Source: Siphonodentalium dalli (lineage: Eukaryota > Mollusca > Scaphopoda > Gadilida > Siphonodentaliidae). From it: 64,000 bases of DNA. The stretch covers positions 36,024,918 to 36,088,917 of the forward strand of contig CP136062.1 of NCBI GenBank assembly GCA_032622095.1, in the 5' to 3' direction. Below the pieces are notes generated by a model. That model had not been told where the DNA came from and ran no database searches. It saw only the letters and a program-made list of their open reading frames with translations. Position 1 is the first letter of the stretch, and the number at the start of each line of letters is the position of its first letter. A program made the position numbers and the translations under genes. Shown piece after piece: positions 1 to 11,495 of the stretch.

Positions 1-710
1 GTAAGCCGAGCAAAAATTCCAACGGTCGTCTCTTATAAAGAGCGTTCGTGTTTCCGCCAACGATTGTCTCTTATAAAGAGTGTCCATGATTCCAATGGTG
101 CCACTCTTGACATCTTCAATCAACAGCAATAGCCTCAGAATTATCACGGAGATGATTATGTATAAGCTTGGTGAAACATGTCATCGAATTTATAGCGCTA
201 CCTACGTTTGTGTCCCTGATACAAACAAGCGTCACTTTAGATAATAACCTGATCCGTTATATTTCATGTTAGACACATTGGGAGTCATCTAGATTGTCCC
301 ACGTTAATTTATATAGAACACAGACAGACAGACATATAGATATGATAGAATTCTCGCCCCACCAACAGTGACATCCACATGCAGTTAATACAGTAGTTGG
401 AAGACCATAGCCCGGGCGATATTTCGCTTGCCGGGTAATTGTCACAATTACTCTATGTCACATGGTTGTGCTTCGTCCAGCCAAGAGACAGTTTGACACT
501 CTGAAATATACGTATACCATAATACATTCCAAAACTAGACACACCATCACCTTTTTTTTCGAATACATCGTACTATAAGTGGGTAAATCGTCACAAACGA
601 GAACGTCCTGACCATAGAAAAGCATCCTGACAGATACATGTACCAACCTGGCAACTTCGTAAGTTATTTAGACTCTATTATACATCAACATATTCCATTC
701 CAGGTACAAT
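1..710. other. Upstream sequence, no gene recognised
   Basis: The first 100 bases hold two diverged copies of a unit containing TCTCTTATAAAGAG. Otherwise I see nothing coding; the open frames here are short and lack recognisable protein sequence. A pyrimidine-containing stretch ending TTCCAG at about 698-703, just before the ATG at 711, could be a splice acceptor for a 5' UTR exon, but no upstream exon was identified. Confidence 0.4.
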
Positions 711-852
711 ATGTTGACATCAGTACTAATCGTGTGTTTGGCGGCCATAATAACCGGAGAAGGTGTACTATCGAGTGAGCCTAATGCCCCGGGTGCCTCA
801 GATATCAACGAAGAACACAAACAATCACATGATACAAACCTGAGATCCGGAT
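711..852 (+). CDS. Signal-peptide exon with phase-1 donor; possible alternative first exon
   Basis: ATG at 711 opens a frame whose first ~17-21 residues (MLTSVLIVCLAAIITGEG) form a good signal peptide, followed by an acidic, low-complexity segment ending LRSG. A strong donor, GAT|GTAAGT, starts at 853 and leaves one base (phase 1), the same phase as every intron of the TSP1-lectin gene downstream. The exon could therefore splice to exon 2 at 10663 as an alternative first exon, bypassing the first TSP1 module. If the donor is not used, the frame continues to TAG at 930-932 and gives a 73-residue precursor whose last ~27 residues hold four cysteines (CKLIYGVC, LICYGAGGAC). That would be a small cysteine-rich secreted peptide of unknown function. 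I recognise no family. No AATAAA lies between 932 and the transposable element starting near 1059, which mildly favours the first-exon reading. Confidence 0.5.
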
Positions 853-1058
853 GTAAGTTGATATATGGCGTATGCATCACACCTGGCCTTGTGGTCCTAC
901 TAATTTGCTATGGTGCTGGTGGGGCCTGCTAGACTGTTATGATATTGGTAGGCCAAAATGATGCTGTTTAGAATAAGTACCGTTGTTTTTATCTAAAGTT
1001 GTTGTTTTCGCGATGTCACTATGTGTATAATCAAATATATATATATATGTTATAAAAT

Positions 1059-1981
1059 ATTTTAAAGGAGTACTGTGCATTAAATCCGGCTATTTATGTG
1101 ACCATCTCCTTTTATACTCAACTGAATTTATTACATGATCCTACCTTTATTCCATTCAATAAACCCATTTTATAAATTGTGATATTAAAAGTTCGTTTAA
1201 TAACAGGAAAGAGTGCCAGGTGACATTTGACTTCCGGTTTGTCGCCTGTTTACATTTCTTACGCTACGTCTCAAAATAATATGTCTTCCAATATTTTTTC
1301 CAACATACTACATGTATAATGAATGAAGATTGAAAAGTTGTGCCATAAAATATACGCCATTAAATACACCAAAGAGTCTCTATTTATCTGGGACTATTTC
1401 TTTACGCGGGCTAACAACGCATAGTTACGTGAAACGTCATCGCATGCATTATAGAACCCGATGTTAGTTTCGCGTCCCATTTGTTGAACAATGTAAGTTT
1501 TGTCGAGGTTTTGGATCATGTAATAAATAAAATCTATAACTCGTCCCCAGTTTATATCGGAATTAACAAAACTCGTAGAGTAAATTAGGTCCGGACCTCG
1601 CCAAAGGCTCGGTCCAGACCTAATTTACTGGAATAGTTTTGTAAATTCCGCTATAAACAGGGGACTCGTTGTAGATCCTCTATATATGCAACAAATGAAT
1701 GAATTTGAGCCAAGAATGAATACGCAATACACTCACGTGCTCTATGAACGATGTAAACAACATGTTCATTATGAAAATGATTCATGACTCCAGTCATAAA
1801 TTCATTTTCATTCAAATTACCATGTTATTTGTATTGTTCATAGTTTACGGTAAATGAGTGTATTGTGCATACATCCATACATTGCTCAAATTCATTCATT
1901 TGTTGCATATATTATGTTGAGTATAGAAGGAGATGGTCCCATAACGAGCCGGATTTAGTGTACTGTGCCCCTTTAAGAATG
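1059..1981. mobile_element. TTAA-flanked foldback/MITE-like element, about 0.9 kb
   Basis: The left end reads TTAA then AGGAGTACTGTGCATT and a CCGGC block. The right end, read inward on the other strand, is TTAA then AGGGGCACAGTACACT and the same CCGGC block. Both arms share a segment for GACCATCTCCTT. TTAA at both borders is the target duplication typical of piggyBac-type transposons. Two further nested inverted repeats lie inside (about 1541-1670 and 1686-1908), so most of the element can fold on itself. No coding capacity is seen; it would be non-autonomous. Confidence 0.65.
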
Positions 1982-2823
1982 GGTGTGTTGGTTGTTGCAA
2001 ACTGACGAAGTATGTCTCAGTTGGAAATTAGACTAAAATGTCGTATTGCGAAGTATCGGAGGTGTGATAAACCCGATTAGTACATATATATTTTGGTCTG
2101 CATTTAGAGGCTTTCTGGTGTGATGCATGAGAAATCTTCAGTGATAACAGGGGGGGGGGGGTCGGAAAAGATTTCAGGCACGTATGGCATTTTTTCCCTT
2201 TCGATCATTTTTTGTACCCACCCACCCCCACCGCCAATTTTTTTTCCGCTTTCGGCAGTTTTTTCCGACCATTTTTTGACACCCACCCCCCCTTTTAACA
2301 CTAAAACAGAGATTTGCAGGGGGAAATTCACTGTAAACAGCTGTATATGAATTTCTGTGCATACTATTTATCATGGATGTTAACATGGATATGTAAATAG
2401 GAATGAGTCATGTTGAGGTCATTCGGCCAAAAAAACATGGCTGCCAGCGGCCATATTGGATTTCAAAATTTGCAACAAAATACAACACGATAACTGCCTG
2501 CAGTCAGTTTACCAGTTATAATTACATTATTTCTCTCATTCAAAGTGGTTTTGAAGCCCAACTCATTGCCAAAACACTAAACAAACAAGCAGGAAATTTG
2601 TTTTTTAGTTGCAGAACAAATTGCTTGTTGGTGGCTTTGACCACCCACCCACCCCGGCATATGTGCCGGAATTTTTTTTTCACCCCCCCCCCCCCGGTGA
2701 TAAGATATATATAATTGTCGTAATAATTTGAAGGATTAGTTGTTTTAACGGAATTCTGAGGTGGTCATTCATTAAACCAATATATTTTATATTCTATAAT
2801 TACAATCATGATTATATAATAAT
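1982..2823. repeat. Repetitive stretch with poly-G/poly-C tracts
   Basis: This segment holds a run of about 11 G at ~2150-2160 and a run of about 13 C near 2685-2697. Each sits beside a GTGATAA motif, and as G runs both point inward, so 2140-2705 could be a short inverted-repeat element. Near 2440-2465 is a fragment of the dispersed repeat with ATGGCTGCCAGCGGCCAT that recurs at 25.0-26.1 kb and 63.3-64.0 kb. The last 60 bases before the ATG at 2824 are very AT-rich with TATA-like words; promoter function is not shown. Confidence 0.4.
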
Positions 2824-3046
2824 ATGATCTTGAGGGCGTTACCGTTTCTGATTGGTTTTCTTGTTCTTATAACCACAGTTGGTGCCCTATGGCTCCCGTG
2901 GAAGGAGGGGCCATGCAGCGTGAGCTGTGGACTGGGCGTTCTTATCCGGACGCGCAACTGTTCAAATGACAATCCCCAAACCGCAACCGAGAATTGTGTT
3001 GGCTCAAACACAGAAGTCGACTTCTGCCAGGAAGAGGTATGCCCGG
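2824..3046 (+). CDS. TSP1-lectin gene exon 1: signal peptide and first TSP1 module
   Basis: The exon encodes residues 1-74 of the reconstructed 372-residue secreted protein. Residues 1-21 (MILRALPFLIGFLVLITTVG, then A) are a textbook signal peptide with likely cleavage before LWLPW. The rest is a full thrombospondin type 1 module with six cysteines: W-x-x-W (WLPW), CSVSCGLG (fits the POFUT2 O-fucosylation pattern C-x-x-S/T-C-x-x-G), RTRNC, ENC, DFC and EEVC. An NCS sequon is present. ATG is chosen because the hydrophobic segment follows directly and no acceptor in the needed phase is visible upstream. The donor CCG G|GTAAGT at 3047 leaves one base, a phase-1 intron. TSP1 modules usually mediate extracellular protein or glycan contacts; the partner here is unknown. 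Confidence 0.82.
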
Positions 3047-3133
3047 GTAAGTGTATGAGTCGTGATCATTTGAATACTAAGTAAAATTGTAATTTTAATT
3101 TCACTACAGTGGAATAAATAGACTGAACAAAAT

Positions 3134-3917
3134 GCGCATCTTAATCGAGAATCTGTTATCGAATGAGTTGCTGACGGCGGCGCATCTTAATCGAGAATCT
3201 GTTATCGAATGAGTTGCGGTAGGCGGCGCATCTTAATCGAGAATCTGTTATCGAATGAGTTGCGGACGGCGGCGCATCTTAATCGAGAATCTGTTATCGA
3301 ATGAGTTGCGGTAGGCGGCGCATCTTAATCGAGAATCTGTTATCGAATGAGTTGCGGACGACCGCGCTTCTTAATCTAATCGAGAATCTGTTATCGAATG
3401 AGTTGCGGACGGCGGCGCATCTTAAATTCTTAATCGAGAATCTGTTATCGAATGAGTTACATCTATAATCGAGAGTCTGTTATCGATGAGTTACGGACGA
3501 CGACGCATCTTAATCGATAATCTTATATCGAATGAGTTGCTGACGGCGACGCATCTTAATCGAGAATCTGTTATCGAATTAGTTGCGGACGGCGGTGCAT
3601 CTTAATCGAGAATCTTATATCGAATGAGTTGCGGGTGACGACGCATCTTAATCCAGAATCTGTTATCGACTGAGTTGCGGACGACGACGACGCATCTTTA
3701 TCGAGACTCTGTTATCGAATGAGTTGCTGACGGCGACGCATCTTAATCGAGAATCTGTTTCGAATGAGTTGCGGGCGGCTACGCGTGTAAATCGAGAATC
3801 GGTTATCGAATGAGTTGCTGACGGCGACGCATCTTAATCGAGAATCTGCTATAGAATGAGTTGCGGACGACGGCGCATCTTAATCGAGAATCGGTTATCG
3901 AATGAGTTGCGGGCGAC
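3134..3917. repeat. 46-bp minisatellite, about 17 copies (intron 1)
   Basis: The unit begins GCATCTTAATCGAGAATCTG and continues with TTATCGAATGAGTTGCGG and an acgGCGGC tail. The first two copies start at 3136 and 3182. Left-hand copies are nearly identical; right-hand ones are more diverged, so recent homogenisation was at the left side. A long G run follows at about 4067-4081. Confidence 0.9.
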
Positions 3918-4857
3918 ACAATGATATATTTCACAAATGTGGAGCTTAAATGAAATAGTAACTAATAGCCATCCGCAATTCACTTCATAAATGATTCTAG
4001 ATTGTGATTCAAGTTGTTATCTGTATTTATCTTGTGTCGAATAAGTTTAATTATCATGTGACCGTGGGGGGGGGGGGGGGGTTATAATCAAAAATGTTCA
4101 AGTAGATATGCCGCACCCCGTGTACGTGGTATAACCAAACCCGAGTGTTTCACTAAACCCGAGAATTGCGGTTTTGATCAATGAACATATCTTCTCTCAG
4201 ATGAAGCTATATATCTCCCAGTTAAATAGTGATATCCACTATTCAAAACATAATTTCGCAAAGCGGAATGTTCCCTCAATGGGATAGCGACCATAGCTTG
4301 CTCTCACCCCGATAAATTTAATAGAAATTCCGACTCATTTCCGATTTTATCATAAAGAGTAGACACTTTTTGACGTTAGGTGGTTCGTTAGAACATAATT
4401 ATCAGTCACAGATGGCGGACAATGCGTGTATCAATATAAAAATATATGTTTAATTAACCATAAAATTGTCTAGCCTGCAGAGCGGTTCGCAAAAGTTCTC
4501 TATGCGTCCAAGTGTGGGTACCCATCATAATTTCGGGTATCAACGTCGCAGATCGAGATGTCGCCAAACGCAGATCTGGGTTGCCAAAGATGCGAATGAT
4601 ATAATTCATATTTTGACCGTTTCTGCTTGAAAATATCCCAATTATTTTTCGGACAGGCTGGCATGATCATCTTTAGGGTGGAGTGCATGTGCAAGGGTGA
4701 AAACGTGTATGTTTGTTAGTGTTTTATGTTCTATTGTCATATTAATAGTATAGGCTATTCTGTGTTAATCGACATGTGCATTATAGGCCCAGAACTCTAC
4801 AACGAATGGAAACATTAAATCAGTGTAAATTATGAGCTAGCAGGGACGTGGATATAT
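3918..4857. other. Intron 1 unique-looking sequence
   Basis: Apart from the run of about 14-15 G near 4067-4081 I see no coding frame, RNA gene or repeat structure that I can name. It is ordinary AT-rich intronic DNA. Confidence 0.35.
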
Positions 4858-5722
4858 AGGGTCCCTGTTGGGGTGTTTACCTATAGTTTCTAAATGCACA
4901 CCCTTCCAGTAACTTGTATATGCACCCCGATGTCAGGTTCGAGTTTTCATCGAGTTAACAACGTGTTCTTCCAACTTGTGGATATGACAACCCCTACGTT
5001 TAGATTTTTCATCTGGTGACTATTTCAGTTCAGAAATATTTAAATTATCTAAATATGCGGGTTTTTGTCTGAAAACAATTTACACACTATATACTTTAAA
5101 AATGTGAACCAAGTTTTGGAATGAAATTTCCAACTGAGGTTATGTCAGGCAAGACTTTTCCAAATGTTGAAAGTGTTGACCGATGTGCCACGTCCCTATA
5201 AGCGAATGAGCGAATGAGTGAATGAATTGCCTGACTAAGAGAACATGAGAGGTTGAGAGATACACCCAACAAAACTAATCCTGTCCATGAAGACAAATGC
5301 ACTTACGTTATAAGTCATCATCAGGTCTCGTGTTCGTTTTGCACGAGTGGAGAGAAAATCACAATTATATCTGTGAACAAAGCAAAAACAGAAACTGGGG
5401 GCGCAAGGTTTAATTATATTATAATTAATCCATTAATCAGTCCCTTCAACTGGTCCCTAACCCTTTTTTAGTATTTAGTGTGTAAATTACTTTCAGACAA
5501 AAACCCGCATATTTTTAGATAATATAAATAATTACGGCCAAATTTGTGAACTGAATGGTCACAGATGAATAAAAACTAAACTTAGGGGTTGTCATATCCA
5601 ACATTTGGAAGAAATCGTTGTAAACTCGATGAAAACTCGAACCTAACATGGGGGTGCAAACATAAGTTACTGGAAGCGGTGCATTAAGAAACTATAGGCG
5701 AACACCCCCAACAAGGACACTC
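4858..5722. mobile_element. Foldback element with ~240-bp inverted arms
   Basis: The left arm (about 4858-5095) starts AGGGTCCCTGTTGGGGTG and the right arm (about 5474-5722), read on the other strand, starts AGTGTCCTTGTTGGGGGT. Both arms carry, in opposite orientation, GAAACTATAGG-type sequence, the CTCGATGAAAACTCGAAC block, the GTTGTCATATCCA block and AAAAACCCGCATAT. Arms are clearly diverged, so the insertion is old. No clear target duplication and no coding sequence were found. Confidence 0.65.
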
Positions 5723-5861
5723 TAGCCACGAGGCTTAAAACGCGTGTTTTATAACCTCATGCAGATTGTTTATGTAAGACATTTTGTGCCCATATTTGAC
5801 ATTTGTAACAGTTTAAAACATATTAAAACTGCAAACACACCATATCTATGTTACTGCGACA

Positions 5862-5882
5862 TCTCTCTCTCTCTCTCTCTAT

Positions 5883-5915
<33 letters not shown>

Positions 5916-5934
5916 TCTCTCTCTCTCTCTCTCT
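5862..5934. repeat. (CT)n microsatellite with short CA interruption
   Basis: About 70 bases of CT dinucleotides, interrupted once by ATTTCT and once by CACACACACA. Confidence 0.9.
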
Positions 5935-6324
5935 GACATTAATTGGTTTGGAGCTATTAGCAATTTATAAAATAATATTTTCCAATTGCAGCACGGTAAA
6001 TATTCTTTATGTATTTATTTCAAATTATTCCAATTCTAGTTGAATTGGAGCTTAGCAACTGGTATGTCATGGATGTGTCTCTAAAATGTCACCATTGACT
6101 TGACAGTGAAGCTTGAGTTCACTGTCATGAGATGTTATCAGCTTAAAATGTATTACAGCCAAAACACACGTTTGGTTCATGTAATAGCTTCCATGGGAAA
6201 ATTATATATCACTGGATATGTGCGGGATACGCTAGGAAATTTGTAATTTTGTAAAATTGGATGCATATACCTTATAACGTAAGTTATGACCTATAATATT
6301 GATATAAATATTTGGCAACAATGG

Positions 6325-6662
6325 TCAGGTTACTACGAATCGGGTGTCGGGTTACTACAACATAAATGTCCAGGTTACTAGGGTTACTACGAATCGGGTG
6401 TCGGGATACTACAACATAACTGTCCAGGTTACTAGGGTTACTACGAATCGGGTGTCGGGTTACTACAACATAAATGTCCAGGTTACTAGGGTTACTACGA
6501 ATCGGGTGTCGGGTTACTACAATATAAATGTCAGGTTACTATGGTTACTACGAATCGGGTGTCGGGTTACTACAACATAAATGTCCAGGTTACTAGGGTT
6601 ACTACGAATCGGGTGTCAGGTTACTACAACATAAAGGTACAGGTTACTATGGTTACCACGAA
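6325..6662. repeat. 54-bp minisatellite, about 6 copies (intron 1)
   Basis: The unit contains GGTTACTACGAATCGGGTGT and GTTACTACAACATAAATGTC. TACTACGAAT recurs at 6331, 6385 and 6439. Because 54 is a multiple of three, a repetitive open frame (VSGYYNI...) appears; it is a by-product of the unit length, not evidence of a protein. Confidence 0.88.
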
Positions 6663-7014
6663 TCGGGCGATGGTTCTATTGTGGCAAGGACCAGTCTAAT
6701 GCACGAAAATAGGAAACAACTGTATGTTTCTATGTAACGGAAGGAAAAGTACTTTTTATTATTCGATGATCATCACAAAGTAGCTACATGTGTTTAGTGA
6801 ATGAACATATCTATATAATATGTCGTGTGCAGTGTGACCATCATGTCTGTTTATCGGTACGCACTTAATTGCTCTTGTTAAATATTCTGGCACCTTGTCC
6901 AAATTACGAACATAATCTTAAAGCCTATTAACCTGACCCCGTCAGCCCCACAATGAGTATAACTGTCTACTGTTGGTGTGATGCTTTGATCGGCAGTTCA
7001 ATTATTGAACGCTA

Positions 7015-7052
7015 ACGGTCAGATGTTCGTAGCCCGTTTATATATAACCATG
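7015..7052. repeat. Left 38-bp inverted repeat bounding a 3.1-kb segment
   Basis: The segment 7015-7052 (beginning ACGGTCAGATGTTCGTAGCC) is the reverse complement, with one mismatch, of 10074-10111. No convincing target duplication flanks the pair, so this may be the terminal repeat of an old element or two inverted dispersed repeats. Confidence 0.6.
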
Positions 7053-7319
7053 GGTACATGCCAGATATAACCGTACAAAAAAACGGCCGTGCTTTTGACC
7101 GTTTATTTATCCATGGTGTGTGTGCCCGTTGTTGTCCGTAACCTGATACCAGTTGTTATTGATTTGAAAGGTAATCATGTTCTTCTGGTGTCGTTAGATT
7201 GGTAATAAGATTAACGGTCTCTATGTCTTGTCTGGTCATATTTACTGTTTGAACTTTGTCTGAAATAGACGCACTTTTTATACCATGCAGAATTTCCTGA
7301 TTCCCGGTACTCGGATTTT

Positions 7320-9870
7320 TTCGTTTTTAGCTAATTTCTTATTCAACGCTCGCCGTTCCTGGCCAATTGTACGCTTTGTTCGCAATATTAGTGTCTAAAT
7401 GTTGCACTATTAATGAAGGGGCTATGCTAACCTTTCGAATGATGTATAATATGTATCGTTACATAGAGCAAAACGTGAGAAATGTGAGCTTATATCTCTG
7501 TTCCTCGTTCCTGTTACTCGAAATAGTCATTCTGTTACTCGGAACTCGTTCCTGTTCCTCGTTCCGTTTTGGATAATTTATGATTCACAGCTCGACGTTC
7601 CTAGCCCAATTATTCGCATAGTTCTCATAAGTATCGTTTCACTGTTGCAATATTCATGAAGTGGAGGGGCCATGTTTTCGACTGGTGTATAAAGAGTATT
7701 TTTTGATTGCGTAAAACGCGAGAACATTAAGTTTATATCTCTGTTACTCGGAAAAGGTTTACGTTTTGCTAATTTCCGATTCACAGCTCGATGTTCGTGG
7801 CCAGATATACGCATAGTTCTCAATAGTAGTGTTTAAATGTTGTAATATTAAAGAAGGAAGGTTGCATTGCTTTCGAATGATGTATAATATGTATTGTTTC
7901 ATAGCTTAAAGCGTGAGACATTTGAGCTTTGTTCCTCATTCCTGTTACTCCAAATAGTCGCTGCTTCACCATAAGTTGTTCTTGTTCTTTAAATAATTGT
8001 GAAATGTGTGATTGGGAGGGGGGGTTGTAACCCCGGGATGATCGAAAGGGCCAATAGGCCCTTTCCTTCATCCCTCATATTTTTGCCGTTATTGCGTACA
8101 TAAGAAGAAAAAAGGAGCAATTTTGGACTTTGTTTGTGTTCACTTTCTTTTATCTTGTGGTGGATGCTTTGAACAGGAAACCGAGAGCTGAGCCTGTGTC
8201 TTGACATATACCGTTCCAGATGTTCTTTCGAATTGGTCTCGTCCTCGTTCCTGTTACTTCAAATTCGTCAATTCGTACCATAATCAGTTCCTATGTCTGG
8301 TTTGAGATAACCCCGCATACTGAATTTTCTGATTGGCTGCGCCATATATCCTATATATAGATATTTGTCCGGGGAATCTAAGATTTCGCCTAAAAGATAT
8401 CAATAATTTTCACACTTTGTCTGAACTTTATTGCACAAAAAGCATTTTATGCGACAGAAATGAATATAGTGAATGATACTCTTTCCATTTCTGTAAATAC
8501 TTGGCAGTGACGTTGCGTAATTCGTGAGAAATCTGCGACTTTCTACGAAGAATAAGTTACGTACGTTCTTCGGGGTGCTAATTTCTGATTCAACGCTCAC
8601 CGTTCCTGGCCAATTGTACGCTTTGTTCGCAAAAGTAATATCTAAATGTTGCAATATTAATGAAGGGGAGATGCTAACATTTCGAATGATGTATAATATG
8701 TATTTTTACATAGCGTAAAACGCGAGTAATATGCGCTTATATCTCTGTTCCTGATTCCTGTTAGTCGGATATTTTCCAGTGTTTAGCTAATTTCTTATTC
8801 AACGCTCGCCGTTCCTGGCCAATTGTACGCTTTGTTCGCAACATTGGTGTCTAAATGGTGCAATATTAATGAAGGGAAGATGCTAACCTTTCGAATGATG
8901 TATAATATGTATTTTTACATAGCGTAAAACGCGAGAAATGTGAGCTTATATCTCTGTTCCTGATTCCTGTTAGTCGGATTTTTTCCAGTTTTTAGCTAAT
9001 TTCTTATTCAACGCTCGCTGTTCCTGGCAAAGTGTACGCTTTGTTCGCAATAGTAGTGTCTTAATGTTGCACTATTAATGAAGGGGCTATGCTAACCTTT
9101 CGAATGATGTATAATATGTATTTTTACGTAAAACGCGAGAAATGTGAGCTTATATCTCTGTTCTTGATTCCTGTTAGTCGGACTTTTTCCAGTTTTTAGC
9201 TAATTTCTTATTCAACGCTCGCCGTTCCTGGCCAAATGTACGCTTTGTTCGCAAAATTAGTGTCTAAATGTTGCAATATTAATGAAGGGAATATGCTAAC
9301 CTTTCGAAGGATGTACAATATGTATCGTTACATAGCGCAAAACGCGAGAAATGTGAGCTTATATCTCTGTTCCTGATTCCCGGAACTCGGATTTTTTCGT
9401 TTTTAGCTAATTTCTTATTTAACGCTCGCCGTTCCTGGCCAAGTGTATGCTTTGTTCGCAATATTAGTGTCTAAATGTTGCAATATTAATGAAGGGGACA
9501 TGCTAACCTTTCGAATGATGAATAATATGTATTTTTACATAGCGTAAAACGCGAGAAATGTGAGCTTATATCTCTGTTCCTGATTCCCTGTACTCGATTT
9601 TTTCGTTTTTAGCTAATTTCTTATTCAACGCTCGCCGTTCCTGGCCAAGTGTACGCTTTGTTCGCATTATTAGTGTCTAAATGTTGCACTATTAATGAAG
9701 GGGCTATGCTAACCTTTCGAATGATGTATAATATGTATCGTTACATAGAGCAAAACGTGAGAAATGTGAGCTTATATCTCTGTTCCTCGTTCCTGTTACT
9801 CGAAATAGTCATTCTGTTACTCGGAACTCGTTCCTCGTTCCGTTCCTGTTACTCGAAATAGTCAATCCCC
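7320..9870. repeat. ~206-bp tandem repeat, about 9-10 units (intron 1)
   Basis: Units start near TTTAGCTAATTTCTTATTCA and contain CGCTCGCCGTTCCTGGCCAA, TACGCTTTGTTCGCAA, AATATTAATGAAGGG and ATGATGTATAATATGTAT. From about 8570 to 9850 the units are regular at 205-210 bp. The 7320-8300 part is more diverged and partly scrambled. The first and last complete copies (about 7360-7560 and 9640-9860) are more alike than their neighbours, including the TTCCTCGTTCCTGTTACTCG tail. Confidence 0.85.
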
Positions 9871-10073
9871 ACATGCATCATTTGAGAGGAGTCTGTTGGG
9901 CTGCTTGGACACCGACAAGTTCACAAGGCGCAAAAGTTCCAAACACCCAAATTACCATCGATGGATATATATGATGACATGGATGTTGACACTGTAGATC
10001 TCGAATGACGGGATATTTGTGACTTGTGGGTCGTGACGTGGAGGGCTTTCATTGTGTATTTCTCGCATATACT

Positions 10074-10111
10074 CATGGTTATATATAAACGGGCTACGAG
10101 CATCTGACCGT
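10074..10111. repeat. Right 38-bp inverted repeat bounding a 3.1-kb segment
   Basis: Partner of 7015-7052 with one mismatch in 38 bases. Together they enclose the 206-bp tandem array. Confidence 0.6.
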
Positions 10112-10662
10112 AGTAGTCTACCCAGAGTATCTATATATTTCAGCTTCGAGGGTCCAGCCGTTTCTGTATAAACAATCAGTTATTTATTATCACCGGCAGA
10201 TACAAGAAAATACGAAGTCTCTCTTGTGACATCACAAGAGGGAACATTAACGATCCAGACTGTATACTCCGTTGTGGAATATTCATGTGTATATAGTTGA
10301 TGCAAATAGCTCTGATGTTACATACATTTAAAATTGTAATGCGTTGTGATATCAGCTGCATGCAAGGAGAAGACTAGTATCTGCATTTCGATAGTGTTAT
10401 ATGAACTAGGGGATTTTACATGATAATGTCAACTAACTGATAGTTTATAAATAGCGGACCTCTGAGTGACCTAGACATTTTTTCTAGATGGAATGGTTCA
10501 CAAAAGTGAGTATTTTGATTATTAAGCAGCTATTATCTATTAAATGATGATCTAACTACACGACACATCTGATTATTTGATGGGTTGACAGTTACCTAAG
10601 TTACATTTATTCGAACATTCACGTGTAGGCGATCGACTAACTTTTTACTTTTTCTTTTACAG
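10112..10662. other. End of intron 1 with splice acceptor
   Basis: No gene is seen. The intron ends in a classic pyrimidine tract, CTTTTTACTTTTTCTTTTAC followed by AG at 10661-10662. Confidence 0.6.
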
Positions 10663-10833
10663 TGATCGATGGTGGTTGGTCGGGTTGGGTACACCTTCCC
10701 TGCAGCGTCACGTGCGGTCATGGAACCCAGATCGACACCCGCAGATGCACTAACCCAAAGCCTGCAAGCGGCGGGAAGGATTGCGACGGGCCGTCAAATA
10801 GGACAACCGGGTGTTCTACTCCAGACTGCGCAG
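10663..10833 (+). CDS. TSP1-lectin gene exon 2: second TSP1 module
   Basis: A 171-nt exon symmetric in phase (1-1) that encodes one complete TSP1 module (about residues 75-131). Visible hallmarks: GGWSGW (W-x-x-W, a possible C-mannosylation site), CSVTCGHG, DTRRC, GGKDC, TGC and PDC, giving all six cysteines. CSVTCG is identical to the adhesion motif described for vertebrate thrombospondin-1 repeats and also fits the O-fucosylation consensus. An NRT sequon is present. The first codon is split across the intron (G|TG), and the donor after GCA G is GTGGGT. The one-module, phase 1-1 arrangement is typical of exon-shuffled extracellular domains and lets the module be skipped without changing frame. 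Confidence 0.88.
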
Positions 10834-10949
10834 GTGGGTGCATAGTGTAACTTTAAGATTTATGATATATGCACGCTGCCTCGTCGGAAATCATGTATTA
10901 CGGCGGGATCCAAATAATCAGACATGTATCATTATTAATATTCTGCAAA

Positions 10950-11118
10950 CATTCCACCCTGTCTGATCCTATTTGGGTGTGTATAACATTCCACCCTATC
11001 TGGTCCTTATTTGGGTGTGTATAACATTCCACCCTATCTGATCCTTATTTGTGTGTATAACATTGCACCCTATATTATCCTTATTTGTGTGTGTATACAT
11101 TCCAACCTGTCTGATCCA
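10950..11118. repeat. ~35-38-bp minisatellite, about 5 copies (intron 2)
   Basis: Units contain CATTCCACCCTATCTGATCC and TTATTTGGGTGTGTATAA with small indels between copies. Confidence 0.85.
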
Positions 11119-11495
11119 GGGAGCAAATTACGGGTTACTGTTATACTAGCCCATCTGGCAATGAATCTGGGTTACAATCAAACCTGTATTCTTTTTTCAG
11201 TTTGTACTATTATTCTATTTTTCCATCCTGTACTATTATTTGGTACTGTACTATTATTTGGTGCTGTGCTATTATTTGGACACGAGAGCATAAAACGAAG
11301 AATGAGCTTAAAACGGACTTGTACCTTAGAGCAGGTGCATGTATGTTTATATACGCTTAATATGTTAGGTACCGTATGTTTACTACTAAAGATACAATAT
11401 GTTTGGTCGCATACGTTTACTACCCACGATACGTCATGATTGATCCCGTGTTTTACTGCCAACGGTGACTCGTGATTGGCCCCGTTAGTTTACTG
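11119..11495. other. Intron 2 unique stretch
   Basis: No gene recognised. An open frame passes through but shows no conserved motif. Small TACTATTATTTGG repeats lie near 11225-11280. Confidence 0.35.

Noticed and set aside
2403-2714. 103-codon ORF
   Set aside because: Runs through the dispersed ATGGCTGCCAGCGG repeat and a poly-C tract; no recognisable motif.
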